Of a DNA stretch of 64,000 nt, positions 33,837 to 47,306 are shown piece after piece (position 1 is the stretch's first letter; every line of letters starts with the position of its first letter). The DNA comes from Paraspadella gotoi (taxonomy: Eukaryota > Chaetognatha). Below the pieces are notes generated by a model. That model was not told the origin of the DNA and searched no databases. It worked only from the letters and a program-made list of their open reading frames with translations. Location: positions 25,382,297 through 25,446,296 of the forward strand of contig CM119265.1 of the NCBI GenBank assembly GCA_051294375.1, written 5' to 3'. Made by a program: the position numbers and the translations under genes.

Positions 33837-34439
33837 AACGGATTCCACCGCCATCGACGCCGCCACAAATGCCGTAATCGATGTTCGCCCTTCGATTAAA
33901 CCCGTGGAATCGTAATGGCGTCCATAAAAGGACGACGGTGGTGGCGGCGGCGGCGGCTGCAGCGGCAGCGGAATTCGTCTCAATACAGGAAAAACGATCT
34001 ACGTGAATAGGAGGTGAATTTTGGTTCTCTTACTCACATCCGGTCTTCACTTTGGACCTTAGGACTCAAGCCCGGGAAAAGATCTTTTTTAGGACTGGAA
34101 GTCATTGAATTTTTCAGGACCAGATTCCCTGGTATTTCTGTCCGTTTGTCCTCTCTTTATCTGTCTGTCAGTCTGTCTTGGCGGCAGATTTAATCTTTTT
34201 CTCCTGTTTCTTATTCCCACAAAATCTCGAAGCCATTCGGGTTTTACCAGACTTTGATATCGACGTCGCAAAAATGGAAAAAAAAACAATAAAGAAAAAC
34301 TGAGAAGACAAAAAGGAGGGAAAAAAGTGGAATAAGAGAAAATGCTTGTTTTTTGCAGTTTGGTTGATTCCAAGCGGGAGACCAGAGATTCAGATACGAT
34401 TCCATTCGAAGAAAAGAGAATTCCATCCCATTTTCTTTT

Positions 34440-34665
34440 TTCTTTTTTAAACTTTTTTTTATTCGTGTACAAAGCAGAGAGTTATTTTTATTTTAACAAA
34501 CAACGATATAATTGTTTAAACGGACACGTTTCGATTCTGTTTCTCGTCTACACCAGCGCTTTTGACATGAAGACGAAACATGTCCGTTAAACAATTATAC
34601 CGTTGTTTGTTGAAAAAAAAACTATCTGTTTTGTACACGTATTCCAAAACGAAAAAGAAAGGAAA
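34440..34665. mobile_element. Imperfect fold-back inverted repeat, possible MITE
   Basis: The arms meet near 34553. ACAAACAACGATATAATTGT (left) pairs with its near-reverse complement ending GTTGTTTGTTG (right). Outward, ATTCGTGTACAAAGCAGAGAG pairs with CTATCTGTTTTGTACACG. The arms total about 110 bp each with a short loop containing CACCAGCGC. No target-site duplication was identified. Counterparts: about 54840-55065, 17330-17580 and 37965-38200. Confidence 0.6.
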
Positions 34666-35159
34666 GGACATTTAACTTTTTTTATTATTTTGTCTACCAA
34701 ACGGAAGTTCGACCCGATAAAAAGAATTGAGAAATTATTTCATCTTATGCTTATGAACTTATGCTGTAAGGCATCGTTTTATAAATATTTTGTGTCTTAC
34801 AATAGGTGCATACAGTCATTTAAGTTAAAACCTGGCAGATTGGTAATCTAAATTCTTCAAATAATAATACATATATTTTATACTTTTATAGTAAAGTAAT
34901 TACCAGGAAAAGCGTTTACGAAAGAGAGTCCGTGCGGGGCAACACCTGAAACTCTCCGATTCCTGTTTTTGGTTCTGTTTGGCACTGTATCCCGAATGAT
35001 TTCCTTCGCCGAATCAATTATGCACCGAAAATGAAGTAGAAAAATTCGTGTTTGAAGAAAAAAAAAGTAAAAAACAATAAAAAGGAAAAGCAAAATAATA
35101 TATTCAGGTTTACGGCCCACGAATAAAGCACGAGGAGACGGGCTTCTTTTAATATTTAT

Positions 35160-35204
35160 CTCTCCTCCCTCTCTCTCTCCTCTCTTCTCTCTCTCTCTCT
35201 CTTC

Positions 35205-35284
<80 letters not shown>

Positions 35285-35285
35285 T
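35160..35285. repeat. (CT)n tract
   Basis: CT repeats with short interruptions, followed by C-rich DNA (35300-35610) that is the reverse of the G-rich tract in R1. Confidence 0.9.
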
Positions 35286-36219
35286 CTCTTTCTTACTTCC
35301 TTCCCTTTATTCTTTCTTCTTCCCTTCCTAGCTTTCCCCCTCCTCTTTCATTCCTCTCTCCCCTCTTTTCTCCCCTCTCCCTCTCCCATCCCTCCCTCCC
35401 CTTCCTTCCTCCCTCTCTCCCAACCTTCCCTTTCCCATCCTGCTCTTTACCCAATCTCCCTTCCTCCCACTCCCTGTTCCTCTCCCTCCCTTCATCCCCT
35501 CACCTCTCCCGATCTCCCATCCGCCTCCCTTCTCCCCATCCCTCTTCCTCCTCCCTCTCCCTTCCTCCCTCCTTCCTCTTCCGATCTCCCATCCTCCCTC
35601 CCTAACCCTCCGCTTGATATATACACGCTTTCCTCCACTGATACTTTATTGTTTCCCCAACAGTGATTTTTGTCTTTCAATTCACTTCCGACGATTTTTT
35701 CGCTCCCGTTTCGATTTTTCCGCACCAATAATTTATTCGCCTTATCTTCCTTCTTCTTTTCTTTCTTCTTTTTCTTTCTTTTTGTTGTTTTTAGGTTTGG
35801 ACGTTATATTTTGGTAGTTGTTGCCCGTAGAGCAACCAAATCTTTTTTTGTTGGGTACATTGGCTCACAAGCAATGACACACCACTCTATCTTTTATTTC
35901 TCTCTCATCTCTCTCTCTCTCTCCTCTCTCTCTTCTCCTCTCTCTCTCTTCTCTCTTTCTCTTCCATCCCTCTCTCTCTCTTCTTTCTCTCTCCTTCTCT
36001 TCTCTCTTTCCTCTTCCTCCCCCCCTATTCCTCTCACTCCCTCCCACACCTCACCATTCACCACGATCAAAATTACGGTGATCGAAACTTTTCTCCGACT
36101 TTTTTTTTATCACTTTTTTATTTCCCATTCAACTCTCGTTTTACTCCGCGCTCAAAAGAATAATTCGAGGGAAAAGTGGAAATTGCTGTTTTGAAAACGA
36201 GTCGTTGTCGTTATTATTA

Positions 36220-36249
<30 letters not shown>

Positions 36250-36252
<3 letters not shown>

Positions 36253-36676
36253 GTTAGATAGAATAGATAGAGTTAGATAGAGTAGATAGATAGATAGATA
36301 GATAGAATAATAATAGATAGATAATAGATAGATAGATAGGACATATTGGTTTTTAGTACCCAATACGATTGGCGATGATCGATGACGACGATGATAACGT
36401 ACGACGAGGTAAAGTTGAAGGACGATGACGAAGTGACGCGACGCGACGACGACGACGACGACGGACGACGACGACGACGACGAATAATAATAACGACAAC
36501 GAACTCGTTTTCAACAGCAATTTCCACTTTTCCCTCGAATTATTCTTTTGAAGTCGCGGAGTAAAACGAGAGTTTGAATGGGAAAATAAAAAAAGTGATA
36601 AAAAAAAGTCGGAGAAGTTTCCGATCACCGTAATTTGATCGTGGGTGAATTGTGAATGGGTGTGGTAGAGAGAGAG

Positions 36677-36731
<55 letters not shown>

Positions 36732-37360
36732 AAAAGATAGATGGTTGTCACTTGCTTGTGATGCCAATGTACCCACAAAAAAAGATTTGGTGCTCTACGC
36801 GCAACAACTACAAATATAAACGTCAAAAACAAAAAAACAAAAAAGAAAGAAAAAGAAAGAAAGAAAAAGAAGCGAAGCATAAGCCCGAAATAATTATGGC
36901 CGAAAAATCGAAGACGGGCAGGAAAAAACGTCGGGAAGTGAATTGAAGACAAAATCTTAACTGTGGGAAAACTAAATAAAGTCACGTGAGAGGAATAAGC
37001 GCTGTGATATATAGCGAAGGGAGCGGGGGTTAGGGAGAAGGGATGGGAGATCGGAAGAGGAAAGGGGAGGAAGGGAGGGAATAGGAAAGGGGAGGGAAAG
37101 AAGGGAGGGGATGAATCGGGAGAGGGAGGAAGGGGATACAAGGGAGGGGAGGACAGGGGAGGGGAGGGGAGATTGGGGTAAAGAGCAGGAATGGAAAGGG
37201 AAGGTGGGAGAGAGGGAGGAAGGAACGGGGGAGGGAGGGATGGGAGAGGGAGAAGGGGAGAAAAGAGGGGAGAGAGGAGTGAAAGAGGAGGGGGAAAGCT
37301 AGGAAGGGAAGAAGAAAAGAATAAAGGGAAGGAACGTAGAAAGAGAAGAGAAAGAGAAGA

Positions 37361-37434
<74 letters not shown>

Positions 37435-40400
37435 TAAAATATTAAAAATAAGCCGCTCCTCGTGCTTTATTGCGTGGGCTCAGTAAACCTGAAATATACT
37501 TATTTTGCTTTTTCCTTTTTAATTGTTTTTTACTTTTTTCTTCAACAACAACGAATTTCTACTTCATTTTTCGGTAGCATAATTGATTCGGCGAAGGGAA
37601 ATATTCGGGATACAGTGGCCAAACAGAAACAAACAGAAATCGGAGAGTTTCAGCGTGTTGCCAGCCGACGGACTCTCGTTCGTAAACGCTTTTTCTGGTA
37701 ATATACTTTACTATAAAAGTATAAAATATATGTTTACTTATTTGAAGAATTTTAGATTACCGAATCTGCCAGGTTTCAAACTTAAAGATTGTATGCACTA
37801 TTGTAGAGAGCAAAATATTTATAAACGATGCTTACAGGCATACAGTTCATAAGCATAGAGATGAAATAATTTCTCAATTCCTTTTTTTAATCGGGTCGAA
37901 CCTTCGCGCGCTCTGTAGACAAAATATGAAAAAAAAGTTTTATTAAATGGGTCCTTCCTTTCTATTTCGTTTTGGAATACGTGTACAAAACAGATAGTGT
38001 TTTTTTTTCAACCACAACAACGTCGGTATTAAATGTTTGTAACCGGACATTTTAGTACTTCATGATCAAGCGCGTGTGTAGAGCAGAACAGTAATCGAAA
38101 CAGTGTCCAGTTTAAACAATTATATCCGTTGTTTGGTTAAATAAAAAATAACTTCTCTTGCTTTGTACAACGAAGTAAAGAAAGTTAAAAAAGAAAAAAG
38201 AAAAATGGGATGGAATTCTGCTTTTTTCGAAATGGAATCGTATCTGAATTTCTGGTCTTTCCCGCTTTAGGAATCAACACCAAAACTGCAAAAGCAAGCA
38301 TTTTCTTCTATCTGTTTCCACTTTTTTTCCCTCCTTTTTTGGTCTTCTCAGTTTTTCTTTTATTGTTTTTTGTTTTTCCATTTTTGCGAGCGTCGAATCC
38401 TCAAGTCTGGTAAGACCCGAATGGCTTTCGAGATTTTCGTGGAATAGAAACCAGAGAAAAAAGATTTAAAATCGTGCCGCCAAAGACAGACCTGACAGAC
38501 AGATAAAGAGAGGAGCAAACGGACCAAAAATACCAGCGGAATCTGGTCCTGAAAAATTCAATGACCTTCCAGTCCTAAAAAAGATCTTTTGCCCCGGGCT
38601 GAGTCCTAAGGTCCAAAGTGAAGACCGAGTGCAGTAAGAGACCAAATTCACCTCTATTACGTACGATCGTTTTCCTGTATTGAGACGAATTCCGCTGCCG
38701 CATGCAAGCCGCGCCCCGCCGCCACACACCGTCGTCCTTTTAATGGACCCCTCATTACGATTCCACGGGTTTAATCCGAAGGGCGAAACATCGATTAACG
38801 GATTTGAGGCGGCGTCGAGGCGGTTGGAATCCGCTTCGGCGTGCGACTGCAGCGGCGACTGAGCGTCGACTGCAGAGGGCGACTGCATGGCGACTGAGCG
38901 TCCGACTGCAGCGGCGACTGCGCGCGACGCGGACATCCGCCCACGGCGGAGAACTGCAGGAGCAACTGCAGCGGCTTCATTGTCGCCACGACCATCGACG
39001 GCCGAAGCGAAATCCGTCCAGCGATCTCAAAAAAGTTTATTTTGTCATTGACTCTTGGGTCCGTCAAATAATACTCTTTACTATATCGTAAAATGTGACA
39101 TTAAACATTATACGATTGTTCATTGTCAGTGACACAATAATTTCAAGTATCTAGGTATTTTTAGAATCTTTTTAGTAGTATAGTATTAGGTATTAAAGAT
39201 TTTGCGGTGTTTTAATTACGGTTTGGTAATCGTCAAATTTATCAATTGCCACCAATGAATTAACCCGCCCCGTCGGTTGTCGGCCAATGAAAGGAAGATG
39301 ACCAAGAGAAAAATTTGGTTTTTGCCCATCGTTATATCCGATATTATCGTCCTTTCGTCTCTTGAAAACTGCGACGCGAACCGTCTTTTCGTTTTAATCA
39401 AGGTTTTCTTTTTTGTTTCCTTAAACAAAAGTCGAACAGCTTCGGGTTCTTCGGTGGGAGAATAAAAATTTAGGTGGGGGCGCCACCTGAAAACCATATT
39501 AAGTATTGGGAGATGGAAACGATGCTGAGGGTGGGCAGATGCAAATAGAAGGTGGGAGGACTGGATAAAATCTTGAGGGTGGGAGTCACCTGGAACATGA
39601 GGTGGGTATGGAAATGAGGTAGGAGATGAAAATTGAGGTGGAGAGATGGTAAAATTGGACGTAGAAGATGGAAAAATCCGAGGTGGGAGAATGAAAAATT
39701 GAGGTTGGGAGATGGAATAATTGAGGTGGGAAGGATGGAACATTTGACGGATAGGATGAAGATAGAGATGGGAAAGATTGAGAGTGGGATGATGGGAAAA
39801 TTAAGAGTGGGAATATGGAAATTGAGGTAGGAGATGGAAAATTAAAGTGGGAGCCATGAAAAATTGACGGTGGGAGTATGAAAAAATCGTCACTCCGAGT
39901 CCTTTTCGCGAATAGGATGAAAGGTACTATAGGCCACATCGTCATACATTTTTCTCTCGCGAGTCACGTCTGCACCATTTGTCTCTTTTCACATATTGCC
40001 GCTCATCATCCGCTTCATCATCGCGCTCACCACACCGCCGCTCTCAGCCAAATTGCCGCTCATCGACATGAGCCGTCACAATGGTCACCAATGCGCTCAG
40101 CAATACCGCTTTCAACCAATGCGCTCACAATGCGCTTTCTCCACTCCACAGTCGCTACTTTCTTTCCACCCACCTCCGCCGTTTAACCTTGCTCGTTTAT
40201 CGAAATCACAACTCGAGTCTGAGTTAACGATTGAGACTTTGTGTTGGTTTTCCTTCGTTGTTGCTACGTTGTCGCCTTCTCTTCTCTCGCCCTCTGGCAC
40301 GCTCGTTTTCGTTTCTCGGTTAGCATTTTCGGGATAGTCGTTGGTGCTCTCGTTCGTACGTTGTTGTGCTTGTAGTTGCCTTGTGCGTCTGCTTCTTCTA

Positions 40401-43400
40401 GAGCCTCGTTCTTGCGCCTTCCTCTCTTTGCCACGTTGTCGCCTTCGTCGTCGCCTCTTAGTATCTCATTACTTTTTTCGTGTGTGTTGTTGTGCTGTTC
40501 TTCTCTTATCCACTCCACCCGGAAACTCCTTTCCTTCCTCCGCGCCACTTCACAATGCATGACGCTCCACTTACACCTTCCCCGCTTTCGCAAAGAGACT
40601 CGAACCATTCGATCACCCTCGCCTTTGTGCTTTCGAATTCTTCTGTCGGCTGGGCCAGCGTTGGCGCGGTCAGCGAAGACAACGCGCTTTTTCGGCTCCA
40701 GCAGGCGGCGTCTACCTCGGATATGTCCGCCCAAAGCCGACAGTACCGAACCAGGACGCCTAGCAGGCCACTCCTCCAACACCGCAACACACCTTCATCT
40801 TAGCTCTGCCAAGCCCGCCAACATCACCGCACCTGCTTCATCTCTTTAAGGTTTTCCTCTACACCATTTCTCTCTCTTCCGCGCCACTCTCTGGCCATCT
40901 TCATGGCGTCAGCACGAGCCAGAGCAGCAGCACGGCCACGCGACGAGAGAGACAGAAGCAGAGAGAGAGAGCAGAGAGACGACGAGAGAGAGAGACGAGA
41001 GCAGAGGAGAGACGAGCTGACGTGACATAATCAGCCGCAGGATACATCCAGCGAGAGACTAGTGAGATTTACTCTCCCCACGGGAGCAACTCGTCTCAAT
41101 CTCTTTCCCTCTCGCTCTCTCGTCTTCCACATTAAGCCGTTTCTTCCCTTTTTGCTCTCTCGCTACTCTCTTGATTTACTTTCTTTTCCTCACCGATTAT
41201 TTCTCTCGGCTTTTCTTGATCGAATTCTTTCGGCTTCCGACCAGCATTCCATCAAGAAATCGACGAAGAAATCAGCGCTGAGCCTGGCTGCGTATATACA
41301 GGAGACTTAAATATCCGTGCGGATCCGTCGGGCGGCCAAACAGCATTCCTGGCGACGGACATCGTGGGCACGTGAATCTCGTTTTGGGAGAACCCGCTGT
41401 GGAGAATCCCGAGTGTCGCGCGAGGACATCCGCATCGGGCAGGAATCCCGCGTGGCAGGAATTCGTTGTGCGCGAGGAATCCGCCATGGAAGGCAAATCC
41501 CGTCGGAGAATCCCCAGCGTCGGGCAAGAATTCATGGGAGGACATTCTCGTGGGCGAGAACCCTGCTCGCGCGAGTCACATCCCGCTGCGAGGATCTCTT
41601 TGGGAGGAATTCCTTTGGACGCGCACTCCCGCTCCCTGGCACCGGAACTCCCTTTCGGGCAGCACTCCCGCGTTGGGCAGCGACCGCGTGGGACGGAATC
41701 CTGTTGGGCAAGGATCCCAATTGAACCCGATGTGGGAGGATCTGATGGGAGGACATCCCCGCGGCGCACGCCAATCCCCCGCCCGTGCGGCAGCCCATCA
41801 TCTCTCTGGGCGCACGGACATGTGTCAAGGACATCCCGCCTGTGGGAGCGAATTTCATGAGGACGCGAATTTCCCATCCGGGCAGAACTCCCGCTCGTCG
41901 AGGAATCCTTGGGGAGGAATTTCCGTGTGGGAGGAATCCACGGGAGGAATTCCGCGTGGGAGGAACCCGTGTGGGAGGAATCCAGTTGGGAGGATCCCGT
42001 GTGGAGAAATACCACAGCCACCTCTGACATCACATCTTGTGCATCGGGCCATCGTGAAAGTATTTATACAGAATTGTACGTATCATAAAACATTCCCGCG
42101 GGATTTTACAGCATTAAAACTCATATCTTACGCCATTTTTGACAGAATCTTAACGGCACCCGGCGCGCCATGTGAGAGGTATGAGATTAGCATTCGCCCA
42201 ACAGATCTGAAAGATGTACAACATAAACGAAATACTACGGCATCCCACGGCAAGTTCTGACAGCATAGAAACGGCATCGTCTTTGTCTCCGAAATGGTCC
42301 TTGTTTAATAATTTTCCTCGAACCGTTAAAAAAGAAAAGAAACAAGAACGGAGATTCAAAATGTGTGTTGCGCCGGCAGTAACTTTATTATCGCCGTGTA
42401 TTTCCGTGTATTTTCGAACATACTAGCAAGTTGAATAACGTCTTTATATTTTTATATAGTTTATAGTGAGAAATTATGATGAGATTTCAAAAAAAAACAA
42501 AGGCGGCCGCCTCGCATTCTTAAATTTGAAGTTTATTCCTTTCGTTTACATGAGCAAACACTCGCGGGCGAGTAATGAGCGTTTTTAACGAACGGAACAG
42601 ACGGACAGACATACCGACCGAGATCGAACTCGACCGACCGAAAAGTGACTTACAGAAGTGTGCTCGCGAGTATCGCGGCGCGACTTTAAAAATTGGTGAA
42701 GGATGAGGAAGATAATGTTGGATAAACGGGGGTGATTTTCTTTTCAGCTTTCCTTCCCCGTTTTGTCGGGAAATTCGGTTCTGCGGCCGACGATTTCATT
42801 GTTGTTGTTGTTCTGGTTCTTTGATGTTTTTTTTGTTAAAACGGTAGTTGTTAGATCCGGACCCGTACAATAGTTTGTTGTGTTGCTTGTTGTTTATTCT
42901 AAAATCGTCGTAAAAATATATATAGAAAACGATATTCTTCGCATACTTTTCATTCCGTTATTGTTCGAGGGGTGGGATGGAAGGCCTTGTTATTATCCCT
43001 TTTTTTCCTTTCTTTTCTCGTTGTCTTTTCTTTTTCTTTATTAATACTCTGTTTTTTTTCTTTTTTTTCTTTTCCTTTTCCCTCCTTTCTTTTCCTTTTC
43101 CTTCACCTTTTTTCATTTTGCTTTTCTTTCCTAGAGCGCCTTTTCTTTTCTTTTTCTTTAATCCTTTTTTTCTTTTTTTCCTTTTCTTGTTTCCTCCTTT
43201 TCTTTTATTTATTTTTTTGTCTTTTCACTTTTCTTTTCTTTCTTTATTTCTTTTTCTTTTCCTTCCTTTTCTTTTCTTTTTCTTTCATTTCTCCTTTCTT
43301 TTCCCCTCTTCCTTTTCCTTTGAGTCTTCTTTCTCTTATCTTCTTGCCTTTTCTATTATCTTTTTTATTTTTTTCCTTTTCTTTCTTTTTTTCCACTTGA

Positions 43401-43915
43401 TAATCTTCTCTGCGTTATACTTAAAGATACAATTAAATGTGACGATTGACTTTACAATGGGGAGCTCTTGAGGAACAGTTCCAGGAATACTTTTTCTACA
43501 ATTCTTTTTTTTTTTACAGCGTTCTAATTCTAACTCTTAAAAGTCTTTATATTTTCTTTTCCTCTTTTTCAAGAAACGTCTTCGTCTCTCATTCTTGTTC
43601 CTTGATCTTTTATCGTTTCTCAAACTTTTTTCGTCTTTATAGCTGCCCAGATCCATTTTCGCCGATTTTTAGTTTCTTTTCGCTCCGTCAGTTCCCATCC
43701 CCGGTCGCCTATCTCGTTTTTTTTCACACCGTTGTCAAAACGTTTTTAATTTTCGTGAACTCGACCGCATTGAGGTCCTCTCTCTCATCTCTCAGTCTCT
43801 GCTTATCTCTCCCGTGCTCAGTTCTCCGATCTCCTCTCTCTCTCTCTCTCTCTCTTCTCTTCTCTCTCTCTCTCTCTTCTCTCTCTCTGCTCTCTCTCTC
43901 TTCTCTCTCCCTTTT
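36250..43915 (-). repeat. Reverse copy R2 of the large repeated locus
   Basis: Same content and orientation as R1. 36250-37394 equals 15569-16713 and 39505 onward equals 18980 onward, base for base. Between them 37395-39504 is a noisier version of 16714-18979, about 150 bp shorter. The left boundary follows (GTC)n of F2 instead of the 20-bp array of F1. Confidence 0.9.
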
Positions 43916-44093
43916 TCTTTTCCATTTTTTCCATTTTTCATTCCATTTCCATTTCATGTTTTGTTTTTTTCCGTCGACGATCGCGATGTTGGATCAGGTG
44001 TTGATCTGAAAAATGGATCTTTATTTCCATTCGAAAGGAATAATTAGGCGGAAAAATGAATGTACAATGAGTCGTCGGTGGGTGAGGAAGGCC

Positions 44094-44176
<83 letters not shown>

Positions 44177-44267
44177 AATTTCCCCTCCAGGAGAGTTATT
44201 TTTGTTTACGGATTTAGAATAAAAAAACATATAGAATTAAAACAGGAAAGAATGAAGAGAGAGAGAG

Positions 44268-44329
<62 letters not shown>
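43916..44329. other. Spacer between R2 and F3
   Basis: Identical to the spacer at 23391-23804, including both (GA)n tracts with the same interruptions. Confidence 0.85.
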
Positions 44330-44332
<3 letters not shown>

Positions 44333-47189
44333 ACCCGTTTCAACGTGGTTATATTATAAATTTAATTTTTTTTATAAAATGTAATTTTAAAATCTTTTTT
44401 TACGTGAGGATTAGTTTTTTCGGATTATTTTAAAATCTCCAGTCGAGCATAAAAAACTTTTAGTCTTTATTAACGAATTCAAATTACATAATTATGGGTA
44501 ATTTTCTTTCAGTTTTTTACTAAATGATTTTGGCACTTTAAAACTTTAAATATTTAGTTTATATATTCTCAGATAAACATTAGTTTCTTTTAAGCGAAAA
44601 TATACAAAAAGTTTTAGTGCGAAAGATTTATTTTCGGGCAATGATTCAATTATTCAATAATTTAAATTATTTCCCGAAAATTATAATTTAATAAACGAGC
44701 TTCCTTCCGATTAACGCTCTTTTCCCTCGAGATCGGCCCTGCCAAAAGATAAACCCCAATGCGCCTCCGCCTTCCACACCCCCCCCTTTAGCGGGCTCCA
44801 GCAACAGCTGATTTTCCTTTTTCTTCTCCATCATATCGATGACTTAACTCCATCAGACCAACCAAGGGCTAATCTCGGATTCAACGCATCGACTTCCGAA
44901 AAGTCGCTCGAGTAATCAAGCTTCGCTTTACACCCGCTCTCTCGCTGCTTGCCTTTTCTTTCTTAGCGTTTAATTCTCATGAACTTAACCTCCCCCTTCG
45001 GCGCCCCCCACCGGGAACGCGCCCTACTTTCCCTCTCCTCCCCCTCCCCCGCCGGTGCGCTTGTAATTAAGGAGAACGTTTAGCGCGCGCCAGAGGGCGA
45101 ACCCCCCTCCACGGTTAACCCTCATCTTCATTTGGTTGTCGCCTTGAGGCCGACAACCCCGAACGAAATTGTAAATTAAAGATTTATGTCTGTTTGTATT
45201 CTATTGTATTGTATTGTATTGTTTGTATTGTATTATATTGTATTGTATTGTATTATTTAGTCGCTCAAGATCCTCTCTTGATGATAAAATATCCGGAAAG
45301 TTGTTTTTTAAAATTGTTAAATGATAAAAAGGAGAGCGAGCTTTTGGAGAGTTCTATTGTTTTTTTTCTAATTTTTATCCGATCTGCTGACAACAGATTC
45401 CGACACTATTCCACTTTGTCGGTCCGTCGGTCCACAACCGAATATTTTCGGTAGTCACTCACATCACCTCAGAATATCGAATATGATAAATTATGCAAAA
45501 AAATTTGAATTCCGTCCGTCTTTCTATCTGTCTGTCTAAATTAATTAATTATCCGATCAGCTAATTATGCTTATATCGTGTGCAGGTCCAATCATTGTTT
45601 CTCGAACTTTTTATATTTTCAGATTTATTTGTTTTATATGTCATTTAAACTTCTTTTTCATACAATTCTATCCTTCCTTTGTCTTCTTTTTTTCTATTTG
45701 CGATTTTCGCGAGATTACCTCCCCCCTTCCACTCCTCTCCTCAACTTGCCCCCCCCCTCCTGTCTGGATTTTTCACCTAACGATCCTTCAACAAAGAAAG
45801 TCTCCTTTTGCCAAAAAAACATTTTCTTTATTTTTTTTCCACTCAAATTCTCCATTTTACTTTCTTTGTTCTTTTCTTTAATATTTATTAGTTCTTTTAT
45901 TAATAAAAGTTTTCTGTATTTATCTAATCTTAGCTAAGATGTCATGTATTTTTTTTTTGTTGTTAGTTTTTGTTTGTTGCGTGGTTGAAATGTTTATTTA
46001 TTTATATTTTATAATTATATATATATATATATATATTTATATTTACTATTTATATTATATTATGATATAATTTATAATTTATAAAAAAATGTAAGAAACA
46101 TTTTATAAAAAAAAACAGAAAACAGCCAGAAAAATACACAAAAAACACAGCTCAGAACACAACACAAAACCCAAAACGGAAAAAAGGGGAAAACAATTTG
46201 GTAAAAATTAGGAAAAAATCCCTAAATGAAGAGGATTTATGTTTTTTCCCGGCAGATGGTCGTCGGTCGATCCCTGACTTTGGGTTCGGTGCCATTGAAA
46301 GTTGAGCAAGCTTTTGCGCTATGAATCCAGACTTTGTAACCTTAACACGAAAATTTTCTAATATCCTGGAACCAAGCTATTTGTAAGATAGTTTTAAACT
46401 TTAGCTGGCACGATGCCAATGCTTTCGACGCCATTTAAAATGTTAAGCAAGCCGTTGACCTCTTTAACCATTCTGCAGCTTTCCGTCCTTATTAAGCAAG
46501 CTTTGACGCCATTTAAATTAGAAGCAAGCTTTTAACTCCATGTTAAGCAAGTTTTTATCGGATTAAGTTTGAAACTTAAAAGTCGTGAAAGCGGACGATC
46601 CAAAACAGGCTTTCGAAGGATCAACGCCCAGAAACAGGTCAGGAGTCATCCGACATCTTTAACACCCGGCGCCTCACGCCTGGCGCCGGCGCATTCAGTT
46701 TGATGGTTGTTGTGTGGGAATCGAGCGCCGAGAGGTTGCTCCGGTGCAAAGGCAAGTTGAGACTTGCCAGTGTAAGAGGCGATAACACCCGAGGTTGGCG
46801 CATTGCGTGGGGCGGGTGAGTTCACTTCGGTCACAATGCCGCCGCGCCGCCGCCGCAGTCGCCGCCGCCGTCGCAGCGACGCCATTCATCGACTTTCTAT
46901 GCAAACATCGGAATAATTTCTTGGGTCGTCGTCGTCGCGTCGTCGTCATTTTCCCGTCTGGAGTTGACGTAGATATCATTTTTAATAAGTCATTTTTTTC
47001 TGTTTTTATTGATAAACTTTTTCATCATTAATTCAATCGCAAGGGTCGTCCGTCGCGTCGTCGTCGTCGTTCGTCGTCGTCGTCATTTTCTTCATAATCA
47101 TCTTTTTGCTTCTGATTGTAAACGATTCGTGAAAGAGAAACATGAATTATTTTCTGTCCTGCCAATGGTGAGAGAGAGAGAGAGGAGAG

Positions 47190-47247
<58 letters not shown>

Positions 47248-47252
47248 AGAAC

Positions 47253-47306
<54 letters not shown>

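Larger units (their letters stand above)
23805..36249 (+). repeat. Forward copy F2 of the large repeated locus
   Basis: Full-length forward copy, about 12.4 kb. It equals F3 exactly up to 26476 and then differs by frequent 1-bp indels. Beyond the point where F1 stops it continues through the complete 20-bp array, the 12-bp minisatellite, an inverted repeat, CT tracts and a C-rich tract. It ends in (GTC)n at 36218-36250, where R2 begins. No gene is supported. Confidence 0.9.

Noticed and set aside
33621-33983. Ala-rich frames on both strands resembling a low-complexity or antifreeze-like protein
   Set aside because: They are produced by the 12-bp GCCGCTGCAGTC repeat, are open on both strands and are broken by indels in the other three copies.
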